In this document: positions 45,088-52,066 of the stretch, one piece after another
How positions within the stretch are numbered: the stretch's first letter is position 1
How the letters are laid out: the number at the start of each line of letters is the position of its first letter
NCBI GenBank assembly: GCA_964424115.1
Contig: CAYRHN010000014.1
Coordinates: forward strand, 51,399-115,398
Length of the DNA: 64,000 bases
Source: CAYRHN01 sp964424115
GTDB taxonomy: Bacteria > Chloroflexota > Anaerolineae > Anaerolineales > Anaerolineaceae
Reading direction: 5' to 3'
The notes under the pieces: generated by a model
Told to the model about the DNA's origin: nothing
Seen by the model: only the letters and a program-made list of their open reading frames with translations
Database searches by the model: none
Made by a program: the position numbers and the translations under genes

Positions 45088-45729
45088 CTACTCCGCGGCG
45101 CGTTCCTCCAGCATCTGGATCAACGAGGAGATCAACGCCTGGGTCATTGGGTTGGCGGCAGACCCGTTTTCTGCCTGGTCAGCCTGGGGGGTGGCCTGCG
45201 TCTGGACCTCCGCGCCCATCACACCAGAGGCATCTCCGCCCTGCGGCGGGGTTCCCCCCATGTCTCCGGTCGGAATCCCCCCGCCTGGAGCGCCGCCCTG
45301 GGTCCTGTCTGATGACGTCATCGCGGTGGAAGAAGAGTTGCTGCCGGCGCCCGTCTCAAGGACCGCTCCAGCCATCAGACTGCGCAGATCATCCTGGGTG
45401 AGGGACATGCCTTGAATGGCAGTGATCTGTTCAGCGGTCAGAGACTCCTGGATCTGGTCATACAAAGCCTGGATCTCGTCCGCCGAGGCCGTGTCGCTGC
45501 TGCCGAGCGACCGGACCGCTTTCCACAACGGCAGGAGCGTCTTCGCCTGCTCTGCCGTGACAGCCAGATCAGTACCTTCCAGTTTCAAGATCGCCGCCGG
45601 AAGGGTTTCTTGATCCAGGCTTGCCGCAGCCGAGGTGGACCCGGTCGCGGTGGCCGTGGCGGCGCTGCAAGCAGTGAAGGTTACCATCACCACCAGCGCC
45701 AGAAGTATCGTCATCCATTTTTTGTTCAT
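45088..45729 (-). CDS. lipoprotein associated with a MacAB-type exporter (paralogue B)
   Basis: A 213-residue predicted lipoprotein (lipobox FTAC, Cys21). The start is the second of two adjacent ATGs, five bases after AGGAGG. It shares with paralogue A the domain ILKLEGTDLAVTAEQAKTLLPLW, SDTASADEIQALYDQIQE and MSLTQDDLRSLM, and the terminal helix (SSLIQMLEERAAE); the Gly-rich middle differs. It has its own promoter with the regulator repeats and lies upstream of the membrane-fusion gene, which has a second repeat-bearing promoter. The pair flanks the exporter, suggesting a duplicated accessory or substrate-binding subunit. Function not recognised. Confidence 0.8.
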   Translation of the reverse strand: MNKKWMTILLALVVMVTFTACSAATATATGSTSAAASLDQETLPAAILKLEGTDLAVTAEQAKTLLPLWKAVRSLGSSDTASADEIQALYDQIQESLTAEQITAIQGMSLTQDDLRSLMAGAVLETGAGSNSSSTAMTSSDRTQGGAPGGGIPTGDMGGTPPQGGDASGVMGAEVQTQATPQADQAENGSAANPMTQALISSLIQMLEERAAE

Positions 45730-45775
45730 CATAGCCTCCTGATTCCAATTACGGGACCGCTTCCCGCTGACTTTG

Positions 45776-45808
45776 ATGATAGGCACTCGTTATTTAGAAA
45801 CCGTTCAG
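45776..45808 (-). promoter_or_regulatory. direct-repeat operator and -10 box of lipoprotein B
   Basis: On the minus strand: CTGAA (45808-45804), six bases, CTAAA (45797-45793), 11 bases, TATCAT (45781-45776). The spacing matches the efflux operon promoter base for base, and TAAC follows the second half-site in both. Confidence 0.6.
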
Positions 45809-46127
45809 GCCAGATAAATAATCGATAATAAAAATAACGACTCGTGTGGATTTGATTCTAAAGAACCTGGGGCAAAAGGATTGATCAGGTAGGGGTCGAA
45901 GATACCCGAAGGGTGCGGGACGCCATGTTGGATTGCAAGGGAATGCCTTAACAAAGTCCCGCCCGCTGCCCTGCAAATGCGCCGGTGTATCTCGCGGGCG
46001 GCCCTTTGGATCAAGCCAGGCGTTTCATTGACCATGGCGGGCCGCCCCTACGGAGATCATTCTCGCGTGGCGGTCAATTCGGAGAGATTTCTTGAATTCA
46101 CAACAGACGAAATAATCAATTCCCCTT
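45809..46127. other. intergenic region between divergent promoters
   Basis: About 320 bases between the lipoprotein B and response-regulator operators. They contain GC-rich segments with short inverted pieces (GGGCGGCCC near 45998 and GGGCCGCCCC near 46037), like degraded dispersed repeats. A 76-codon minus-strand frame here looks like translated repeat. No RNA gene was recognised. Confidence 0.4.
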
Positions 46128-46160
46128 CTAAACCATTTCTAAATAATTATGTGGTACGCT
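46128..46160 (+). promoter_or_regulatory. direct-repeat operator and -10 box of the two-component system
   Basis: CTAAA (46128-46132), six bases, CTAAA (46139-46143), 11 bases, TACGCT (46155-46160, a weak -10). The layout equals the two efflux-side promoters, which suggests that the encoded response regulator controls its own gene as well as the exporter. Confidence 0.6.
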
Positions 46161-46185
46161 TAGCAGCATAAGGAGCCAGAAAGAT

Positions 46186-46872
46186 ATGTCCAACACGATC
46201 CTGGTAGTTGACGACCAATCCAGTGTGCGCACCTTGCTGCAAGATTACCTCACCCAGCAGGGTTTCCGCGTGTTGATCGCCACCGACGGTCAAAACGCCC
46301 TCTACGCCGCCCGGCATGACCCGCCCGACCTGATCCTGTTGGATATTATGATGCCCAAGATGGACGGCTACCAGTTCCTGCGCCAGTACCGCCAGGAACG
46401 CCAGACCCCGGTGATCATCATCACTGCCCGCGAGGAAGAGACCGACGCCGTGCTGGGGCTGGAGCTGGGCGCCGACGATTACGTGGTCAAACCTTTCCGC
46501 ATGCGCGAGCTGACCGCGCGCATCCGGGCCGTGCTGCGCCGCGGCGAAGAAGGCACACAGAAGTTCGAGGTGCTGCGCGCGGGAGAGGTTGTGCTGGATA
46601 CAAAAACCCACCTGGTGACGGTGGCAGGGCAGGCGGTCTCGCTCACCCCGATCGAATTCGACCTGCTGGCCACCCTGATGCGCTCACCGGGGCGCGTCTT
46701 CAGCCGCAGCGAGCTGGTGGAACTGCTGACCGACAGCGGTTTTGCCGGGCTGGACAGCACCCTCAACGTGCATATTCGCAACCTGCGCCTGAAGATCGAG
46801 CAAGACCCCGGACGTCCGCGCCACATCGAAACCGTTTTCGGGATCGGCTACCGCATGGTCAAAGGAGAGTGA
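46186..46872 (+). CDS. OmpR/PhoB-family response regulator
   Basis: A 228-residue regulator. The receiver domain has the acidic pair Asp9/Asp10, the phosphoacceptor Asp53 (LILLDIMMPKMDGY), TARE and the conserved Lys in VVKPF. The C-terminal winged helix (~130-228) ends in the typical HIRNLRLKIEQDPGRPRHIETVFGIGYRM. AAGGAG lies upstream. The sensor kinase gene starts 3 bases after the stop. The likely targets are the promoters with CTAAA direct repeats at 45029-45061 and 45776-45808, plus its own. Confidence 0.93.
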   Translation: MSNTILVVDDQSSVRTLLQDYLTQQGFRVLIATDGQNALYAARHDPPDLILLDIMMPKMDGYQFLRQYRQERQTPVIIITAREEETDAVLGLELGADDYVVKPFRMRELTARIRAVLRRGEEGTQKFEVLRAGEVVLDTKTHLVTVAGQAVSLTPIEFDLLATLMRSPGRVFSRSELVELLTDSGFAGLDSTLNVHIRNLRLKIEQDPGRPRHIETVFGIGYRMVKGE

Positions 46873-46875
46873 GGC

Positions 46876-48291
46876 ATGATCCGCCGTTCGCTGGTGCTTA
46901 AGCTTGCTTTGGCTTTCCTGCTGGTGGGGATCGTCACCACCCTTCTGCTGGCTGTCTCTATCCGCATCACCAGCACCGACCGCCTGAACCAGTTGATCAT
47001 CGATCAGCAGGTCAGCGGTTTGCAGGCTGAGTTGACCAGCTACTACACCAATCACGGCTCATGGGATGGTATCCAGGCACAATGGGACGCTCTCAACTTC
47101 ACTCCCATCGGCATTGGAACCAACAACGCGGGCAATGGCATGCCGATGATGGGCCGCGACATGCACGGCAACTTTCGCGACCGGCGCACCCTGTTCGGTC
47201 TGGCAGATGAAAACGGCATCGTGTTGATCTCGGTGGACAACAATGCTCCCGCCGGCGCCAGACTTTCGCAAAGCGACCTCGCCTCCGGCACGCCGCTGGT
47301 GATCGATAACCGGCAGGTCGGAACGATCCTGATCGCCAAGACCCCGCCCGGCTTGAACCAGGAGGAATCGCTCTTCCTCGACCGCACCAACCAGGCTCTC
47401 CTGATCGCCGGCAGTGGAGCCCTGCTGGTGGCGCTGGTGATGGGCATTTTTCTCTCCCGTTCCCTGACCAAACCGCTCAAGGCGCTCACCCAGGCGGCGC
47501 AAAAGATCGCCGATGGGCAGTTGGAACAACAGGTAGCCGTGAGCTCCAAAGATGAGATCGGGCGGCTGGCCAACACCTTCAACCGCATGAGCCAGGAGGT
47601 GGCGCGCGCCAATCAGCAGCGCCGCCAGATGACCGCCGATATTGCCCACGACTTGCGCACCCCGCTGACCGTCATTGCCGGGTATGTGGAAGCCATGCGC
47701 GACAAGGTGCTGCCACCCACCCCGGAACGCCTGGATTTGATCTATAACGAGATCGAACGCCTGCAAAGCATGGTCGGCGACCTGCGTATGCTCTCGCAGG
47801 TAGATGCCGGCGAGCTGCCGCTGACCCCGCAGACCATTGCGCCGATCGGACTGCTCCAACATGCCGTCGACCTTTTCCAGCACCAGGCCCAGCAAAAAGG
47901 GATCGCCCTGGCAGTCGAAAGCAGTTCCGGCGCCAGCCTGCCCGAGATCCAGGTGGACGAAGCCCGCATGATGCAGGTGCTGGATAACTTGCTCAGCAAT
48001 GCCTTCCGCTACACCCCCGAGGGCGGCAAGATCATCCTCGCTGCCCGGCAGAAAGACGCCTGCTGCGTGCAATTAATGGTGCAGGATACCGGCAGCGGCA
48101 TTGCAGAAGAGGAGCTTTCCGCTATTTTTGAGCGCTTCCACCGCGCCGACCGCTCCCGTCACAGCGAAACCGGAGAGAGCGGCCTGGGATTGGCGATCGT
48201 CAAGGCCCTGGTGGAAGCCCAACATGGGCGTGTGTGGGCTGAATCCGGGCTGGGCAAAGGCACGACGATCTTTATGGAATTCCCGGTTTGA
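46876..48291 (+). CDS. sensor histidine kinase (HAMP, HisKA, HATPase)
   Basis: A 471-residue membrane kinase: TM1 at ~9-29, an extracytoplasmic sensor of ~145 residues, TM2 at ~175-197, HAMP to ~250, and the HisKA domain with His258 in DIAHDLRTPLTVIAGY. HATPase motifs are the N box (DNLLSNAFRYTPEGG), G1 (DTGSGIAEEELS) and G2 (GLGLAIVKALVEA). The arrangement is like BaeS or ResE sensors for envelope stress. The sensor region contains NNAGNGMPMMGRDMHGNFRD, a Met/His-rich stretch that could bind a metal; this is speculation. It partners the response regulator immediately upstream. Confidence 0.92.
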   Translation: MIRRSLVLKLALAFLLVGIVTTLLLAVSIRITSTDRLNQLIIDQQVSGLQAELTSYYTNHGSWDGIQAQWDALNFTPIGIGTNNAGNGMPMMGRDMHGNFRDRRTLFGLADENGIVLISVDNNAPAGARLSQSDLASGTPLVIDNRQVGTILIAKTPPGLNQEESLFLDRTNQALLIAGSGALLVALVMGIFLSRSLTKPLKALTQAAQKIADGQLEQQVAVSSKDEIGRLANTFNRMSQEVARANQQRRQMTADIAHDLRTPLTVIAGYVEAMRDKVLPPTPERLDLIYNEIERLQSMVGDLRMLSQVDAGELPLTPQTIAPIGLLQHAVDLFQHQAQQKGIALAVESSSGASLPEIQVDEARMMQVLDNLLSNAFRYTPEGGKIILAARQKDACCVQLMVQDTGSGIAEEELSAIFERFHRADRSRHSETGESGLGLAIVKALVEAQHGRVWAESGLGKGTTIFMEFPV

Positions 48292-48331
48292 AAAAACGAA
48301 GGCTGTGGATCACACAGATTAACAGATAAAA

Positions 48332-49501
48332 CTACAGGTCTTCCGCGTTATCCGTCTGATCCGCGTCATCCTTTTCTTGATATTCATCAAAGATGCGCGG
48401 GACGCGCGAATTGATCTGGCAGGTCACCTCGTAGGTGATCGTACCGAGCTTCTTGGCCCACTCGTAGCAGCTGATCTCCTCCGCCCCGCTCTTGCCGATC
48501 AGCACCACCTCGTCGCCCACTTGCACATCCGTTTGCGGGCCCAGGTTGACCATGCTCTGGTCCATGCACACCCGCCCGACAACCGGATAGGAGCGCCCGT
48601 TGATCAACACCCGCCCCTTGTTGGAGAACAGGCGGTTGAAGCCGTCCGCATAACCGGCGGGAATGGTGGCGATCCAGGTATCCTCCGGCGCAAACCAGGT
48701 GCGCCCGTAGCCGATGCTGGTCCCGGCAGGCACTTTCTTGAGGAAAGACACGCGGGTGAGGAAGCTCAGCCCCGGCTTCAGGTCGATGGTTGGCGGGGTG
48801 CCGTCATCCGGGCGGAAGCCGTAGATCATGATCCCCGGGCGGACCATATCCATCCAGGCCGCGGGATGCCCCAGTACCGCGCCGGAATTGGCGCAATGCA
48901 CCAGGCCGGTCTCGCGCCCAATGGCGGTGTGGATCGCATCCACCACGCCCTTGAAGCGGGCGATCTGCTCGATGGTATAAGCCTGATCCGCTTCGTCGCT
49001 GACCGGCAGGTGAGTGAAGATACCCTCCAGACGCAGATGCGGGCACTCCCGTTCCAGATAAGCTGCCAGCGCGGGCGCCTCGGCCACATTCACCCCCACC
49101 CGCCCCATGCCGGTATCCACTTTCAAGTGGACCTTGGCCTTGATGTTGTTGCTCCGGCAGACCTCTTCCAGCGCGGCGATATTGGCCCGCTCACCAACTG
49201 AAAGGGTGATGCCTTTCCACACCGCCGATTCCATTTCCTCCGGAAAGGTGGGGCTGAATTTCAAGATCGGCAGGCGAATATCGGCCTGGCGCAGCTGGAT
49301 GCCCTCCGGAACTGTGGCCACCCCCAGCCAATCCACCCCGATCTGCTCGGCCATGCGCGCGATCTCGACTGCGCCGTGGCCGTAGCCGTTGGCCTTGACC
49401 GCAATGAGGATCTTGCGTTCCTTGCCAATGGCCTTGCGGATCCCTTCGATATTGTAACGAATATTGCCAAGATGAATGCGGGCATGGGTCTGGTACAGCA
49501 T
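48332..49501 (-). CDS. alr: alanine racemase
   Basis: A 389-residue PLP enzyme of fold type III. The PLP lysine is in ILIAVKANGYGHGA, and the catalytic Tyr of the second domain lies in IGYGRTWFAPE. GVDWLGVATVPEG and HLKVDTGMGRVGV are typical. The ATG at 49501 is used because GAGGA lies upstream and it begins the conserved TxARIHLGNIRYN. It is the last gene of the ornithine cluster, 4 bases after orr. It supplies D-alanine for peptidoglycan in general. In this position it may also work in reverse, converting the D-alanine released by OrtAB to L-alanine. Confidence 0.92.
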   Translation of the reverse strand: MLYQTHARIHLGNIRYNIEGIRKAIGKERKILIAVKANGYGHGAVEIARMAEQIGVDWLGVATVPEGIQLRQADIRLPILKFSPTFPEEMESAVWKGITLSVGERANIAALEEVCRSNNIKAKVHLKVDTGMGRVGVNVAEAPALAAYLERECPHLRLEGIFTHLPVSDEADQAYTIEQIARFKGVVDAIHTAIGRETGLVHCANSGAVLGHPAAWMDMVRPGIMIYGFRPDDGTPPTIDLKPGLSFLTRVSFLKKVPAGTSIGYGRTWFAPEDTWIATIPAGYADGFNRLFSNKGRVLINGRSYPVVGRVCMDQSMVNLGPQTDVQVGDEVVLIGKSGAEEISCYEWAKKLGTITYEVTCQINSRVPRIFDEYQEKDDADQTDNAEDL

Positions 49502-49505
49502 AAGG

Positions 49506-50585
49506 TTATTCCTCGATGACAACTTTCTGCATATAAGGAGAGGTGCTGGCAGCCAGCAGCGCGCCGTAGCCGGGATAAAAGGCCACCTCGCTGCCCACTA
49601 CCAACGCCTGGCTGGAATCTTCCACATCCAGAATCAAATGGTCGCTGGAACCGCCCAGGACGATGATGCCCGGATCAACCGGCTCCAGGTTGTCCACCAC
49701 CACATCCTGGCGGCCGATGTTGCAAATGGCGCGCCTGCGGATGCCGCGGTCAATAAATTCCGGCGTGCCGCCAAAAGCGTCCTGTCCGCGGAAACCGATC
49801 GGAACCGAAGGCTTGCGCTCCAGCTCCACCACCTCGGCCACCACGCGGAAGGTATCCTGGCGGGTACCCGGCCAGGGGCTGCGGTCGATCACGTTGCGCC
49901 CCAGCACGATCGACTCGCCGATGCGCAGCATATTGACCCCCGTGGGCATGCCCCCCGCCGCCAACAAAGGCAGGTTGGCGCTGTTGCCGCCGCAGACCGT
50001 GTTCAATTCCAAGCCGGTGGCCTTGCGGCAGCGGTCTCGCACTTCCAGCAGCATCTCCATCTTGTCGGTGGTGGGGATCACCCCCCCGTAGCAGGCCAGG
50101 TTGGCGCCCACGCCCAACACCTCGATATTGGGCAAAAAGGCCACTCCGCGCAGCACTTTCTCGGCCTGGTCGGGCCAAACGCCCTCGCGCAGGTCGCCCA
50201 GGTCGATCATCATGATCACCTTGTGCTGCACTTTGTAGAATTGCGCCGCCTCGGAGAGCAGGTGCACCGTCTCCGCCGAGGAATTAAGCGAAATATCTGC
50301 GCAGCGCACGATATCTCCCGCGTGGTGCGGGGCAGGGATGCGCAACAGCATCAGCGGCAGGTGAATGCCCGAACTGGCCATGGATTGCAAGTTAAGGATG
50401 CGCGAATCGGCGATCAGATCGGCGCCGGCAGCTTCCAGCGCCTGCGCCACTGCCGGGTGCGCGCAGGTCACCTTGGTCACGCAGGCCACCTGGATACCGT
50501 GTTCGTGGCACAGCCCGATCACTGCGCGGGCGTTGTGCTCGATGCGGCGGGGATAGATCTCAAGCCGGGGGGTGCGTATGAACAT
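49506..50585 (-). CDS. orr: ornithine racemase (alanine racemase N-terminal family)
   Basis: A 359-residue PLP protein with the alanine racemase N-terminal barrel. The PLP Lys is in IQVACVTKVTCAHP, and MMIDLGDLREGVWPD and NLACYGGVIPT are typical of the ornithine racemase/YhfX branch. The ATG at 50585 follows GAGGAGGAATAG and lies 2 bases before the end of the upstream gene. It converts L-ornithine to D-ornithine, the first step of oxidative ornithine fermentation. Its place next to glmL and oraE matches the known clostridial cluster, which supports the specificity. Confidence 0.87.
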   Translation of the reverse strand: MFIRTPRLEIYPRRIEHNARAVIGLCHEHGIQVACVTKVTCAHPAVAQALEAAGADLIADSRILNLQSMASSGIHLPLMLLRIPAPHHAGDIVRCADISLNSSAETVHLLSEAAQFYKVQHKVIMMIDLGDLREGVWPDQAEKVLRGVAFLPNIEVLGVGANLACYGGVIPTTDKMEMLLEVRDRCRKATGLELNTVCGGNSANLPLLAAGGMPTGVNMLRIGESIVLGRNVIDRSPWPGTRQDTFRVVAEVVELERKPSVPIGFRGQDAFGGTPEFIDRGIRRRAICNIGRQDVVVDNLEPVDPGIIVLGGSSDHLILDVEDSSQALVVGSEVAFYPGYGALLAASTSPYMQKVVIEE

Positions 50586-50586
50586 G

Positions 50587-51948
50587 CTATTCCTCCTCGA
50601 AAACCCAGCGCCGGAAAGTGGCCCTGACATCTTCCGGATAGGCCTGGGCCAGGGTGCCCAGGGCTGAAAAACGGTAATCGCCATCCATCAGGATGCGCGC
50701 GTCGGGAGTGGGCAGCAAATGCTTGCCTGCGCCGGTGCAGATCCCGCGCAGGATAGCCTCGCCGCCTTCCACACGCGTCAGAGCCCCACCGGTACCTACC
50801 ACCCATTTCACCGCGGTCAGGTCCTTGCCCTTGACGATCTGCTTCTTGCCGGTGGGCGTGTACAGGTCGGTCACCACCCCGGCATGCCGACGGACGCCGA
50901 TCTCCACCGCCCGGGCGCACAACCAGTGGGTGAGTTCGATCTCTTGTTCGGTGTTGGGGATGGCCTGCAGGTCTACCATGCGCGCCTCCCAGGCGGGGTC
51001 GCCGGCCAGCTCGACAATATTGCGGGCATTGACGTACACGCCCAGGTCGCCTTCCACTGTGCGCTTGGCGCGCGGCTCCGGCTCCACCATGCGGGCGGCC
51101 CATTCGCGGCTGCCCTCGGTGACGCTGTGCACGTCCGTGGTCGCCCCGCCCACATCGAAGACCAGGCAGTCGCCCAGCTCCTCGGCAAAAAGCTCCGCCC
51201 CGCGCAGCACCGCGCCGGGGGTGGGCAGAATGCCCCATTCGGTCAGCTCGGCAAAGCGCGCCATACCTGGGGCGTGGATGATATGGCGGTTGAAAACCTC
51301 GTGGATCACCTTGCGCAGCGGCTCGATGTTGAGCACGTCCACGTCAGGGAAGACGTTGGCAGCTTGCAACAATTCAATGCCCGCTGCGGCAAAGATCTGC
51401 TCAATCGGCTTTTTGAGCGCCACATTCCCGGCATACAGCACCGGGGCGGGCAGCCCCAGCGCGGCCAGCTTTTCCGCGTTGCGCAGCACGGTGTGCTTCT
51501 CGCCAAAGTCTACCCCGCCCGCCAGCAGGATCATGTTGGGGTGGATGGAGCGGATCTCCTGCAGGTCGAATTCCTCCAGCTCGCCAGCAGTGACCATCTT
51601 GACGATCGCCCCGGCGCCCAGAGCTGCCTCCTGTGCGGCGCGGGCGGTCATGCTATAGGTCAGGCCGTGGACGGTCATGCGCAGCCCGCCCGCGGCGGAG
51701 CTGTTGACAAAAGTCTCGTGCCGGCGGTCAAAGAGGTTGAAATTGCTGCGGCCAAACAACCCAAAACGCCCTTCCAAATCTGCGGCGGCCTGCTCCACTC
51801 CCAGGGTCACATCTCCTTGCGCCACGCTGGTGGGGGCAAACCCCTGCCCTACATGGGCAAAGCCGCCCTCCGGCAGGCGCCGGAAGGCGTTCACCTTGGT
51901 GATAGTGGAGCCTACTTCAATCGTGAGAAGAGCAGATTTTTCCGACAA
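50587..51948 (-). CDS. GlmL/MutL-type reactivating ATPase for the ornithine aminomutase
   Basis: A 453-residue ASKHA-fold protein: N-terminal phosphate loop IEVGSTITKVNAF, later VFDVGGATTDVHSV and WVVGTGGALTRV. Family members (GlmL, 'MutL') accompany cobalamin-dependent carbon-skeleton or amino mutases and probably reactivate them by exchanging damaged cofactor. I place the start at TTG 51948 (AGGTG upstream), which gives the usual N-terminus. The longer frame from ATG 51975 would borrow its ATG from a dispersed repeat at 51971-52056. It follows oraE, so the client should be OraSE. Confidence 0.82.
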   Translation of the reverse strand: MSEKSALLTIEVGSTITKVNAFRRLPEGGFAHVGQGFAPTSVAQGDVTLGVEQAAADLEGRFGLFGRSNFNLFDRRHETFVNSSAAGGLRMTVHGLTYSMTARAAQEAALGAGAIVKMVTAGELEEFDLQEIRSIHPNMILLAGGVDFGEKHTVLRNAEKLAALGLPAPVLYAGNVALKKPIEQIFAAAGIELLQAANVFPDVDVLNIEPLRKVIHEVFNRHIIHAPGMARFAELTEWGILPTPGAVLRGAELFAEELGDCLVFDVGGATTDVHSVTEGSREWAARMVEPEPRAKRTVEGDLGVYVNARNIVELAGDPAWEARMVDLQAIPNTEQEIELTHWLCARAVEIGVRRHAGVVTDLYTPTGKKQIVKGKDLTAVKWVVGTGGALTRVEGGEAILRGICTGAGKHLLPTPDARILMDGDYRFSALGTLAQAYPEDVRATFRRWVFEEE

Positions 51949-51970
51949 AACACACCTGGTTCCAAACAAT

Positions 51971-52056
51971 GTCATTGCGAGCGCCCCACCGCAAGGGAGT
52001 GCGAAGCAATCTCCGTATAGATGATTGGGGATTGCTTCGCCCTCGCCCGCAATGAC
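51971..52056. repeat. GTCATTGCGAG-type dispersed inverted repeat
   Basis: An 86-base imperfect palindrome running from GTCATTGCGAGCG to CCCGCAATGAC, with GCGAAGCAATC and GATTGCTTCGC as the inner arms around an 18-base loop. Repeats of this sequence type occur in many bacterial genomes as REP/MITE-like elements (general knowledge). It sits between oraE and glmL inside the ornithine operon and supplies a spurious in-frame ATG to glmL. Confidence 0.8.
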
Positions 52057-52066
52057 GTATGGTTAC

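Noticed and set aside
45805..46035. A 76-codon minus-strand frame between the two-component system and lipoprotein B
   Set aside because: It spans GC-rich inverted pieces that look like dispersed repeats, and it overlaps an operator; there is no start signal.
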